Positions 1 through 5,517 of a stretch of 7,409 nt of DNA are shown one piece after another (the stretch's first letter is position 1; each line of letters opens with the position of its first letter). The DNA is from an uncultured Eubacteriales bacterium (GTDB taxonomy: Bacteria > Bacillota > Clostridia > Christensenellales > Borkfalkiaceae): positions 1 through 7,409 of the forward strand of contig URHP01000068.1 in assembly GCA_900547645.1 (NCBI GenBank), in the 5' to 3' direction. The position numbers and the translations under genes are program-made. Under the pieces are notes generated by a model. That model ran no database searches. It worked only from the letters and a program-made list of their open reading frames with translations, and was not told the DNA's origin.

Positions 1-320
1 AGATATTGTACCCGTTCTTTTAGCCTTTGGTTCTCAGCTATTAAATCTTCTTCCACAGACTTTTCCAATGGCTGTTTCCTCGGCCTGCCCGTACTTTTCC
101 TTCCGCGACGTTCTTCCATTAGTCCTGCCGCTCCTTCTTCTAAGTATATACGCTCCCACCGCTTTAGCCGACCCGTATAATTGTGTTCTTGTCCTCGTGC
201 CAAACCCCAATATTTACGAGCTGTCTCTTTGTAACTCATGTGGTTTTCGCGCATATCCATTATAACAGCTATCTTGAATTCTGACGAGTATTTTGTTTGA
301 AATCTTTTTCCTTTTGACAT
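1..320 (-). CDS. IS3-family transposase OrfA (IS150-like), 3' end outside window
   Basis: This is the N-terminal 106 residues of the OrfA half of an IS3-family transposase; the reading frame stays open off the left edge. It starts MSKGKRFQTKYSSEFKIAVI and continues with an IS3/IS150-type DNA-binding region: a helix-turn-helix segment around residues 13-45 (SYKETARKYWG at about 29-39), then a basic, Arg/Gly-rich second region (LKRWERIYLEEGAAGL, then RRGRKSTGRPRK). The last visible residues (EEDLIAENQRLKERVQYL) begin a heptad pattern like the leucine zipper that multimerises OrfA in IS911 and IS150. In the family, OrfA binds the terminal repeats, and a -1 frameshift near its end makes the OrfAB transposase with the DDE catalytic domain; that part is outside the window. 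The ATG lies at 318-320. The only ribosome-binding-site candidate, AGGGGG at 332-337, is 11 nt upstream and sits inside a hairpin. Base composition is clearly more A+T-rich than the chromosomal genes, as expected for a mobile element. The family call is secure; completeness cannot be judged. Confidence 0.88.
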   Translation of the reverse strand, partial: MSKGKRFQTKYSSEFKIAVIMDMRENHMSYKETARKYWGLARGQEHNYTGRLKRWERIYLEEGAAGLMEERRGRKSTGRPRKQPLEKSVEEDLIAENQRLKERVQY

Positions 321-324
321 AAAA

Positions 325-366
325 ATATGCACCCCCTAAAGTCTGTCCAACTTTTGGGGTGCATAT
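325..366 (-). promoter_or_regulatory. Hairpin at IS end that would mask the orfA ribosome-binding site
   Basis: ATATGCACCCC (325-335) and GGGGTGCATAT (356-366) are perfect 11-bp inverted copies separated by 20 nt; a further AAAG/CTTT pairing (338-341 with 351-354) is possible inside. In an mRNA that enters the element from the flanking chromosome, both arms are present. The AGGGGG ribosome-binding sequence (332-337) is then largely buried in the stem, with the orfA start codon at 320 just beyond it. IS10 and IS50 use exactly this arrangement to block transposase translation from read-through transcripts. The pairing is seen in the sequence; the function is inferred. Confidence 0.55.
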
Positions 367-368
367 CA
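344..368 (-). repeat. Terminal inverted repeat (IRL) of the IS3-family element
   Basis: Read on the minus strand from 368, the terminus is TGATATGCACCCC then AAAAGTTGGACA, about 25 bp. This is similar in length and core to IS150-group terminal repeats, which OrfA and OrfAB bind. The matching right repeat is not in the window, so the inner limit is an estimate. The strand given is that of the element. Confidence 0.65.
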
Positions 369-369
369 C

Positions 370-391
370 GATCGCCGGGCGGCGATTTTTT
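370..391 (+). terminator. Rho-independent terminator, rightward, abutting the IS
   Basis: ATCGCC (371-376), loop GGGC, GGCGAT (381-386), immediately followed by a run of six T (386-391); a G-U pair extends the base. This is a compact intrinsic terminator for transcripts moving right. No plus-strand gene precedes it within the window: the IS begins two bases upstream. It may have ended a gene that now lies on the far side of the IS, or it may stop read-through out of the element. Confidence 0.6.
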
Positions 392-400
392 GGGAAAAGG

Positions 401-420
401 TCGGTTGTCCTTTCAACCGA
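401..420. other. Short hairpin between two terminators
   Basis: TCGGTTG (401-407) and CAACCGA (414-420) form a 7-bp stem with a six-base loop. On the minus strand it is followed by ACCTTTTCCC, so it could act as a weak back-up terminator for the glycosyltransferase transcript. It is too weak to call a terminator alone. Confidence 0.35.
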
Positions 421-446
421 TGCCATAGGCGGCGCACGGTCATCGG

Positions 447-479
447 AAAAGCGCGCCCGAAGCAGAGCTTCGGGCGCGC
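447..479 (-). terminator. Intrinsic terminator of the glycosyltransferase gene
   Basis: A perfect 13-bp G+C-rich stem (GCGCGCCCGAAGC at 451-463, its complement at 467-479) with a three-base loop. On the minus strand it is followed by TTTT then CC. It lies 27 nt past the glycosyltransferase stop codon, the expected place for its terminator. The T run is short, but the stem is very stable. Confidence 0.75.
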
Positions 480-505
480 CTGAATGCTGTCATCCGTTGA
501 TCTGG

Positions 506-1834
506 TCATTGATCGGTGTTTTCCGGATCTTCCGTGTTTTTGGCGTTTTCTGCAGCGTGGTCGTAGTGCTGCCGTTCGCTCGTCTCCCAGGTGAGCTTCG
601 CCTTGCGCTTGAGACGGAAAAATCCCACGATATAGATGGGGATATATTCCAGAAGATAGAAGGGGGAGATGAGCAGCGTCGCCGCCTTTTCTCCCGTGGA
701 GAGCATGGTGAACGCCTCCCAGCTTGCCGACATCGCCAGAATGCTGTAGGTAAACAGCAGGACGTACATGATGACGAACGGCACGACGATGAGGAAGAGG
801 ATACTCTTCATCATCAGATCGGGCGTGCCGCCGAAGGCGTATCCGACGGCAAGCACGATGCCCGCGATCATGGTGAAGATGGTGCCTGCGGCGAACAGCG
901 CAAGCGGATAGATCCCGTACAGGCAGTCGCGTTCCGCCTTGCTCATTTTACCGCGCCGTTTTGCCTGCGCCTTGATCTGTTTCTTGTACTTTTCGTCGCA
1001 TTGGATATACCCGGTCAGCCAGCGCATGCGGCGGTTGTAGTTGTCCCTGTGGCTGGGGGCTTCCTCGGTGTAGAGCACCGCATAGGGCCAATACATGGAC
1101 GTAAATCCCTTCAGCACGCTGTCCAGCCGCAGTTCGTAGTCCTCGGTAAGCGTGCGGTAGGGCCAGCCGCCCAGCTTGACGACGAGGGCGCGCCGCACCA
1201 TCATGCCCTGTCCGCACATGGTGAGCGGAATATCGTGCGCCGTGCGGTAGCGGTTGCCCAGATCGTCCAGCATCGCCCAGGTGAGGGCGGAGTTGTTGGA
1301 AAATACGGTCCGCTTGTCCCGGTCGCCCAGTCCGTTTTTCATGTATTTGCGGGTAATGTAGATGTCGTAGTTCCATTCGAGCGCGTTGTTGAGCTCGCGC
1401 ACATAGGAAGGGGACAGCACGCCGTCGGCGTCCACGATGACGAACGCGTCGTAGCTTTCCATCTGTTCGGGCGTAAGCGCCTTGAAAAAGCCGTCGAGCG
1501 CATCGCCCTTGCAGGTCTGATCGGGCACGACGAACACCTTTGCGCCGATCGCCTCCGCAAGCAGAATGGTCGGATCGTTCGCGTCCTTTACGATGACGTT
1601 CACGTCAAAATCCCCGTCGTAGTCCTGCCGCGCAATGGAGGCGAACAGGTCTCCGATCACTGCGCTCTCGTCCCGCGCCGGCACAATGATGCCGATCTTG
1701 CGCTTTTCGGCCGCCTGCTTGTAGGGCGGCTTTTTGAAGGCATAACAAAATCCGACCAGCCGCGGCATGTAGGTAACGACCGCGACGGCGGATACAACGA
1801 TATAGGCGATGAGAAAGGCGTCGAACATCGTCAT
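506..1834 (-). CDS. Membrane-bound family 2 glycosyltransferase (processive type)
   Basis: A 442-residue GT2 glycosyltransferase, expected to move a sugar from a nucleotide-sugar onto a growing glycan at the inner face of the membrane; substrate and product are unknown. One N-terminal membrane helix (about 5-27) is followed by the GT-A catalytic domain. Visible motifs are VPARDES (51-57, nucleotide binding), VDAD (134-137, metal-binding DxD), GQGMMVRR (208-215), TED (230-232, catalytic base) and RRMRW (268-272) at the place of the QxxRW motif of cellulose, chitin and IcaA-type synthases. Three further helices follow (about 305-331, 343-368, 384-406), then a hydrophilic, Asp/Asn-rich tail. Length fits IcaA/HasA-like enzymes (about 400-450). 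In RRMRW the usual Gln is Arg, so strict processivity is not assured. The ATG at 1834 has GGAG 8 nt upstream (1843-1846), better spaced than the second Met. It has its own promoter and terminator and no partner gene alongside. Confidence 0.85.
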   Translation of the reverse strand: MTMFDAFLIAYIVVSAVAVVTYMPRLVGFCYAFKKPPYKQAAEKRKIGIIVPARDESAVIGDLFASIARQDYDGDFDVNVIVKDANDPTILLAEAIGAKVFVVPDQTCKGDALDGFFKALTPEQMESYDAFVIVDADGVLSPSYVRELNNALEWNYDIYITRKYMKNGLGDRDKRTVFSNNSALTWAMLDDLGNRYRTAHDIPLTMCGQGMMVRRALVVKLGGWPYRTLTEDYELRLDSVLKGFTSMYWPYAVLYTEEAPSHRDNYNRRMRWLTGYIQCDEKYKKQIKAQAKRRGKMSKAERDCLYGIYPLALFAAGTIFTMIAGIVLAVGYAFGGTPDLMMKSILFLIVVPFVIMYVLLFTYSILAMSASWEAFTMLSTGEKAATLLISPFYLLEYIPIYIVGFFRLKRKAKLTWETSERQHYDHAAENAKNTEDPENTDQ

Positions 1835-1878
1835 ACGCGAAACTCCGAAAATTTTCTGCGTTTTTCCGTTCCTTGTTT

Positions 1879-1907
1879 ATTATAACGCATTCCCTGCGGA
1901 ATTGCAA
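1879..1907 (-). promoter_or_regulatory. Sigma-A-type promoter of the glycosyltransferase gene
   Basis: On the minus strand, TTGCAA (1902-1907) is separated by exactly 17 bp from a perfect TATAAT (1879-1884). Transcription would begin near 1872, giving a leader of about 38 nt that contains the GGAG at 1843-1846. Confidence 0.8.
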
Positions 1908-1920
1908 TCGTTTGCGCAAA
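1901..1920. promoter_or_regulatory. Two small palindromes over and beside the -35 box
   Basis: ATTGCAAT (1901-1908) is a perfect 8-bp palindrome overlapping the -35 element. TTTGCGCAAA (1911-1920) is a perfect 10-bp palindrome just upstream of it. They share the TTGC/GCAA half-site. Protein binding at this position could regulate the promoter, but short palindromes also arise by chance. Confidence 0.35.
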
Positions 1921-1924
1921 TTTT

Positions 1925-1952
1925 GTCATAAATTTATATGACTATGTTCATA
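1925..1952. promoter_or_regulatory. Iterated TCATA/TATGA half-sites at 11-bp spacing
   Basis: TCATA (1926-1930), TATGA (1937-1941) and TCATA (1948-1952) alternate in orientation, with starts exactly 11 bp apart. The first pair forms the larger inverted repeat GTCATA-AATTTA-TATGAC (1925-1942). Relative to the predicted glycosyltransferase start (about 1872) they lie near -56, -67 and -78, on one helix face, where activators commonly bind. The geometry is seen directly; the role is inference. Confidence 0.4.
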
Positions 1953-1980
1953 AACTCAACAGAACGGCGTGCGGGCGGTC

Positions 1981-2011
1981 AAAAAACGAGCCCCGCGGCG
2001 GGCGCGGGGCT
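1981..2011 (-). terminator. Intrinsic terminator of glyQS
   Basis: On the minus strand, AGCCCCGCG and CGCGGGGCT (2003-2011 with 1989-1997) form a 9-bp G+C-rich stem with a five-base loop, followed after two bases by six T (1981-1986). It begins 13 nt after the glyQS stop codon. Confidence 0.88.
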
Positions 2012-2024
2012 GAAAAATTTGCAA

Positions 2025-3401
2025 TCAGAATGCGCACTTTTCGGCGAGGAAGGCGATCGCCTCGTCGGGGGACATGCGGACCTGTTCCATGCTGTCGCGG
2101 TCGCGCACGGTCACGGTGCCGTCTTCGAGCGTCGTGAAGTCCACGGTCAGGCAGTAGGGGGTGCCGATCTCGTCCTGACGGCGGTAGCGCTTGCCGATGG
2201 AACCCGCTTCGTCGTAGGTCACGGAGAAGCGCTTTTTCAGTTTGGCAAGCAGTTCCTTTGCGGGTTCCGCCAGGTTCTTCTGCAGGGGCAGCACCGCCGC
2301 CTTGTACGCCGCGATCGCGGGGTGGAAGTGCAGCACGGTGCGCACTTCGCCGTTTTCCAGCGTCTCTTCGTCATACGCTTCGGACAGCACCGCAAGCATC
2401 AGGCGGTCTGCGCCGATGGAGTATTCGATGACGTAGGGAATGTACTTTTCGCCCGTGACGGGATCGATATAGGAGAGCGACTTGCCCGAATATTCCTGAT
2501 GGCGGGAGAGGTCGTAGTCGGTGCGGTTGTGGATACCGTTGAGTTCGTTCCAGCCCATCGGGAAGTCGTATTGGATGTCGCAAGCCTCCTTGGCGTAGTG
2601 CGCGAGCTTGTCGTGATCGTGGAAGCGGAGATGCTCGGGATCAAAGCCGAGGTCGAGAAGGAACTGCCACGCCTTCTGCTTGAACTGTGCGTAGTATTCG
2701 CTGTCCGTTCCTTCCTTGCAGAACCACTGGTGTTCCATCTGTTCGAATTCGATGGTGCGGAAGATGAAGTTTCCGGGCGTGATCTCATTGCGGAACGCCT
2801 TGCCCACCTGTGCGATGCCGAAGGGCACTTTGGCGCGCGTCGTGCGCTGCACGTTCAGGAAGTTGACGAACTCGCCCTGCGCCGTTTCGGGGCGCAGGTA
2901 GATCTTGTTCTGGCTCTCGTCGGTGACGCCGCGCGAGGTCTCGAACATCAGGTTGAACGTACGGATGGGCGTCCAGTCGCACTTTCCGCAGACGGGGCAG
3001 CAGACGTGATGCTCGTTGATGTACGCTTCCATCTCCTCGTTGCTCATCAGGTCGGGGTTGACCTTGCCCTTGGAGTGCGCTTCGATCAGGTTGTCCGCAC
3101 GGTGACGGCTCTTGCAGTTCTTGCAGTCCATCTTGGGATCGGAGAACGAGGCGGTGTGTCCGCTTGCTTCCCAGACGCGCGCGTTCATCAGGATCGCCGC
3201 GTCCACGCCGTAGGAGTTGTCGCTCTCCTGCACGAAGCGCTTCCACCATGCGCGCTTTAAATTGTTCTTGACTTCAACGCCCACGGGACCGTAGTCCCAG
3301 GTGTTGCCCATGCCCCCGTAGATCTCGCTGCCGGGGAAGATGATGCCGCGCGCCTTGCACAGCGCGACGAGTTTGTCCATCGTGACCGCTTTGTTTGCCA
3401 T
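2025..3401 (-). CDS. glyQS: Glycine--tRNA ligase, dimeric (alpha2) type
   Basis: A 458-residue class II aminoacyl-tRNA synthetase that activates glycine with ATP and loads it onto tRNA-Gly in the cytoplasm. It is the single-chain eukaryote/archaea-like form, not the separate GlyQ and GlyS chains, and its length matches bacterial members (about 460). Visible landmarks are the N-terminal [18 protein letters not shown] (24-41), LRPETAQG (169-176, substrate binding), motif 2 FRNEITP (203-209), motif 3 IGADRL (329-334) and the C-terminal anticodon-binding domain from about 355 ([17 protein letters not shown] at 401-417). Paired cysteines C93/C96 and C135/C138 (C134 and C141 also near) fit the zinc-binding insertion seen in this family. 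Motif 3 is preceded by EYS where most members have EPS. The ATG at 3401 has AAGGA about 7 nt upstream. Promoter and terminator flank it closely, so it is a single-gene unit with no room for a T-box leader. Confidence 0.97.
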   Translation of the reverse strand: MANKAVTMDKLVALCKARGIIFPGSEIYGGMGNTWDYGPVGVEVKNNLKRAWWKRFVQESDNSYGVDAAILMNARVWEASGHTASFSDPKMDCKNCKSRHRADNLIEAHSKGKVNPDLMSNEEMEAYINEHHVCCPVCGKCDWTPIRTFNLMFETSRGVTDESQNKIYLRPETAQGEFVNFLNVQRTTRAKVPFGIAQVGKAFRNEITPGNFIFRTIEFEQMEHQWFCKEGTDSEYYAQFKQKAWQFLLDLGFDPEHLRFHDHDKLAHYAKEACDIQYDFPMGWNELNGIHNRTDYDLSRHQEYSGKSLSYIDPVTGEKYIPYVIEYSIGADRLMLAVLSEAYDEETLENGEVRTVLHFHPAIAAYKAAVLPLQKNLAEPAKELLAKLKKRFSVTYDEAGSIGKRYRRQDEIGTPYCLTVDFTTLEDGTVTVRDRDSMEQVRMSPDEAIAFLAEKCAF

Positions 3402-3433
3402 AACCGTATCCTTATCTTTGAATTATCGCGGAT

Positions 3434-3462
3434 ATTATACTCTATAATTTTCGGAATGGCAA
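3434..3462 (-). promoter_or_regulatory. Sigma-A-type promoter of glyQS
   Basis: On the minus strand, TTGCCA (3457-3462), a 17-bp spacer and a perfect TATAAT (3434-3439). The predicted start near 3427 leaves only about 26 nt of leader, just enough for the ribosome-binding site. An inverted repeat, GAAAAT (3465-3470) and ATTTTC (3478-3483), lies directly upstream of the -35 box and could be an operator, though it is A+T-rich and may be chance. Confidence 0.8.
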
Positions 3463-3563
3463 GCGAAAATCCCACGAATTTTCAGCGCAGCCGAGAAGGA
3501 CATCCGCAGCCTGCGCGAAAACGCTGATTTACGATACAAACTGATATAGACTATTTTAAGAGA

Positions 3564-3585
3564 GTTCCGTAGATCAAATCGGAAC
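3564..3585. other. Small intergenic hairpin
   Basis: GTTCCG (3564-3569) and CGGAAC (3580-3585) pair around a ten-base loop in the gap between the glyQS promoter and the terminator of the zinc-ribbon gene. No T run follows on either strand. Apart from this, I see nothing recognisable between 3484 and 3587. Confidence 0.3.
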
Positions 3586-3587
3586 AG

Positions 3588-3625
3588 AAAAATGCACGCG
3601 CGCCCGATTTCCATCGGGCGCGCGT
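3588..3625 (-). terminator. Intrinsic terminator of the zinc-ribbon/LRR gene
   Basis: A perfect 13-bp stem (ACGCGCGCCCGAT at 3596-3608, complement at 3613-3625) with a four-base loop. On the minus strand it is followed by GCA-less spacing of three bases and then five T (3592-3588). It lies about 47 nt beyond the stop codon of the gene at 3673-5154. The stem shares the GCGCGCCCGA core with the terminator at 447-479. Confidence 0.8.
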
Positions 3626-3672
3626 ACGTAGGTTACGCAATTCTTGTGCGTATTTTCAGGGGAACGCAAGAG

Positions 3673-5154
3673 TTATTTTCGGAAAGAGACAATGTTGTAT
3701 CTTCCGAACAGTTTTTTCTTGAAGATGTACGTTTTGTCTCCGCTGGAGGAAACCTGCATGATATTATCGCCGTAATCGAGATAAATTTCCGTTTTATCGC
3801 TGACGACGACGCTTTTTCTTTCGCCGGGTTTGACTTCGAGATGCAGTTTGGTAAACCCGCTTCTCAGGTAGGATATCCGCTCGTATTGGGTGGCATTGAG
3901 ACTCAAAATCCCGGTTGTCTTCCTGTAATCATATTGATAGACGCGAACGATCGCTTTTACGCCCGCTTCCACAGAGACGGTGATCTTCCTGCCTGCGGTT
4001 TTACCCGAGGGGAGCGTGGGCGGATTGACGATCTGAGTGCCTGCATTGTACCAGCGCTGTTCGTTGCATTTGGTGAGGACGGTTTTGGGCGCAAATTTGA
4101 TCGCCGCGCCGCTGCTTGATGACGGATTGTAAAAGCAGACAGCCTCCTCGCCGATGATTTTCACGGATGCAGGGATGTAGAGAAATTGTAAATCGGTAAA
4201 TTTCCCGAAGTAGTCGAGCGCATGATCGGGAATTTCAGTGAGTCCTTCGGGCAGGTAGAGCGCATGAGCGCCAAGTGCCTGCCGATAGAGAAAGAGACTG
4301 ACTTCTTTGACGCGCTCGCCTTCGATTTTATCGGGGATGTGCAGTTCTGTTGTATCGTCGATTTTTTTGGTGTAAGCGCACACATAGGCGCCGTCTTCGC
4401 CGAGAACGTAAATAAATCCGTCGTCGGTCTTTCCGAGCTTGCGGAATCCGCCGACAAGGATATTTTTGAACGCGCAGAAAGAGGGAGTGTATTTTCCGGG
4501 AGGGGTGTATACGGTTTCTTTTTGGTAGCAATCGCCGAAGTTTTCCTCAAATTCTGCGGCGTCGCCTTCCACGCACAGAACCTGCCTTTGTGCAAAGGCG
4601 TCAGGCTCTACCGATTGCAAAGACTTCGGCAGGATGAGCACGGGAACGGAAATATCTGCAAGGGCGTTCTTTCCGAGATCGCACAGCGACGTACAAGCCG
4701 AAAGATCGATCTTGCGGATGATCCCCTCCCGACGCGTACCATGTTCTTCGTCGTCGCCGTCTGGTTCAAATTGGAACGCGCCCTCGCCGATGGAGAGCAG
4801 GGTGGAGGGGAGGATAACTTCGTCGTAATCCACCTTGGAAAACACATGATCGCCAAGAGCGACGACGCCTTCGGGAACTTTGATTTTTTTGAGTTTGCCG
4901 TTGTATTTGACGAGCGTGCCGTCTTCGATCACGAAAAAACGATTGATCTCGTCCTGATGCAAATGGACGGTCTGCGCGTTGATATTGGTTGTCTGGGAAA
5001 TGTTTGCGGTGACGTTCGTCTGGCGGTAATAATTGTTGACGGCCTTTTCCGTGATGAACGCTGTACCGCAATGCGGGCAGATGCCCGCCTCGTGCGTGCT
5101 GTCTACTTCGATGTTTGCGCCGCATTGCGTGCATTTGGCTGGAATCAGTGGCAT
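3673..5154 (-). CDS. Zinc-ribbon and BspA-like leucine-rich-repeat protein, function unknown
   Basis: A 493-residue protein whose job I cannot name. The N-terminus is a four-cysteine zinc ribbon (C8-x2-C11, C26-x2-C29), followed by an Asn/Thr/Gln-rich linker (about 45-68). From about 72 to 380 it has BspA-type (LRR_5) leucine-rich repeats of the form IxxGAFxx/LxLPxxLxxI, for example the stretch from IEDGTLVKYNGKLKKI through ILPSTLLSIGEGAF (about 76-127) and LYLPEGLTEIPDHAL further on. The last 100 or so residues (from about ITVSVEAGVKA) look beta-rich and match no family I recognise. No signal peptide, membrane helix or sortase motif is visible, so it should be cytoplasmic, unlike many secreted BspA-like proteins. 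The start at 5154 is chosen because GGGAG (5161-5165) lies 6 nt upstream; an in-frame ATG at 5199 lies inside the leader hairpin and lacks such a site. It appears to be a single-gene unit with its own promoter, leader dyad and terminator. Its codon use is visibly less G+C-rich than that of its neighbours. Confidence 0.8.
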   Translation of the reverse strand: MPLIPAKCTQCGANIEVDSTHEAGICPHCGTAFITEKAVNNYYRQTNVTANISQTTNINAQTVHLHQDEINRFFVIEDGTLVKYNGKLKKIKVPEGVVALGDHVFSKVDYDEVILPSTLLSIGEGAFQFEPDGDDEEHGTRREGIIRKIDLSACTSLCDLGKNALADISVPVLILPKSLQSVEPDAFAQRQVLCVEGDAAEFEENFGDCYQKETVYTPPGKYTPSFCAFKNILVGGFRKLGKTDDGFIYVLGEDGAYVCAYTKKIDDTTELHIPDKIEGERVKEVSLFLYRQALGAHALYLPEGLTEIPDHALDYFGKFTDLQFLYIPASVKIIGEEAVCFYNPSSSSGAAIKFAPKTVLTKCNEQRWYNAGTQIVNPPTLPSGKTAGRKITVSVEAGVKAIVRVYQYDYRKTTGILSLNATQYERISYLRSGFTKLHLEVKPGERKSVVVSDKTEIYLDYGDNIMQVSSSGDKTYIFKKKLFGRYNIVSFRK

Positions 5155-5195
5155 GTTTTTCTCCCTTTGCGGTATTTTCGTTGAGACGAACTGTG

Positions 5196-5225
5196 GCATC
5201 GGTCATTCGGACGAATGCCCGATGC
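5196..5225 (-). promoter_or_regulatory. 30-bp near-perfect dyad at the 5' end of the zinc-ribbon/LRR transcript
   Basis: On the minus strand, GCATCGG, one base, CATTCG, TC, CGAATG, one base, CCGATGC: two stems of 7 and 6 bp separated by a single G/A mismatch. It begins only about 3 nt after the predicted transcription start (about 5228) and ends some 28 nt before the ribosome-binding site. It could be a repressor operator just downstream of the promoter or a 5' RNA stem-loop that stabilises the message. It has no T run and is not a terminator. Confidence 0.6.
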
Positions 5226-5234
5226 ATTATTTAG

Positions 5235-5263
5235 AGTATAATATATTTTGGCTGTGAAGTCAA
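5235..5263 (-). promoter_or_regulatory. Sigma-A-type promoter of the zinc-ribbon/LRR gene
   Basis: On the minus strand, TTGACT (5258-5263), a 17-bp spacer and TATACT (5235-5240), each one base from consensus. Transcription is expected from about 5228, giving a leader of about 74 nt. Confidence 0.85.
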
Positions 5264-5376
5264 GATTGGATTGAAAAAAAATAAAGCAAAATTATCAAAG
5301 ATAGTTTATAAAAAAAAGAGCAGCCATGGGGTCGAATGGAAGAATTTTTGAAGCATTAAGACGGCGGCAACGGCAT

Positions 5377-5426
5377 CGGGCGCGGCGGAATCTTCCGCCG
5401 CGCCCGCATTTCTTCACAATTTTTTG
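5377..5426 (+). terminator. Orphan terminator-like hairpin upstream of glnS
   Basis: CGGGCGCGGCGGAA (5377-5390) pairs perfectly with TTCCGCCGCGCCCG (5393-5406), a 14-bp stem with almost no loop. On the plus strand it is followed by CATTTCTTC and, further on, a T5 run (5421-5425), so it resembles a rightward terminator with an imperfect T tract. No gene precedes it on that strand: the gene to its left is divergent. Between 5264 and 5376 I see only A-rich sequence and very short open frames. It may insulate glnS from upstream transcription or mark the end of a small unannotated RNA. Confidence 0.45.
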
Positions 5427-5466
5427 CGAATGTAGTCTGAAACGGTATCATTTTCGGCGGGAATAT

Positions 5467-5474
5467 GCTATAAT
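5467..5474 (+). promoter_or_regulatory. Extended -10 promoter of glnS
   Basis: TGCTATAAT spans 5466-5474, a perfect TATAAT (5469-5474) with the TGn extension. No good -35 box lies 16-18 bp upstream, which fits an extended -10 promoter. Transcription from about 5481 gives a leader of about 37 nt ending in the GGAGGA ribosome-binding site at 5505-5510. Confidence 0.7.
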
Positions 5475-5517
5475 CAAAGGGAATCAACGACGGAGAAAAC
5501 CATCGGAGGAACAGGAT

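Larger units (their letters stand above)
1..368 (-). mobile_element. IS3-family insertion sequence, left-end fragment in window
   Basis: The left (orfA-proximal) part of an IS3-family element, transcribed right to left, with the rest beyond the window. The right boundary in window coordinates is placed at 368 because the minus strand there begins TGATATGCACCCC, followed by AAAAGTTGGACA. This resembles IS150-group left ends, which start with TG and contain a CCCC-A-rich-GTT-GACA core. An 11-bp internal inverted repeat also extends to 366, which argues against a shorter end at 363. IS3 elements usually duplicate 3-5 bp of target; the partner copy is outside the window, so neither the duplication nor the exact border can be checked. 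Confidence 0.8.

Noticed and set aside
214..426. A 70-codon minus-strand frame crossing the IS border
   Set aside because: It runs out of frame through orfA and across the IS end, and encodes nothing recognisable.
359..1885. A 508-codon plus-strand open frame opposite the glycosyltransferase
   Set aside because: The minus-strand protein has clear GT2 motifs, promoter, ribosome-binding site and terminator. The plus frame gives Arg/His/Val-rich sequence with no recognisable domain and starts inside the IS end; it is an antisense shadow of G+C-rich coding sequence.
1938..3260. A 440-codon plus-strand open frame opposite glyQS
   Set aside because: It mirrors an unmistakable glycyl-tRNA synthetase gene, has no ribosome-binding site and gives a low-information translation.
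451..3625. Shared GCGCGCCCGA core of the terminators at 447-479 and 3588-3625 as a dispersed repeat family
   Set aside because: Only about ten bases are shared, all G/C-rich stem sequence, and flanks do not match; convergent terminator composition explains it.
4222..5184. A 320-codon plus-strand open frame opposite the zinc-ribbon/LRR gene
   Set aside because: The minus-strand frame has zinc-ribbon and repeat motifs plus promoter, ribosome-binding site and terminator; the plus frame has none of these.
5336..5359. A seven-codon open frame (MEEFLKH) just before the orphan hairpin, resembling a leader peptide
   Set aside because: It has no run of glutamine or other regulatory codons, lies upstream of the glnS promoter and has no convincing promoter of its own.
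5326..5517. A 64-residue N-terminal extension of glnS starting at 5326
   Set aside because: This stretch contains the long hairpin and the extended -10 promoter; the ATG at 5518 has an ideal ribosome-binding site and begins the GlnRS homology.
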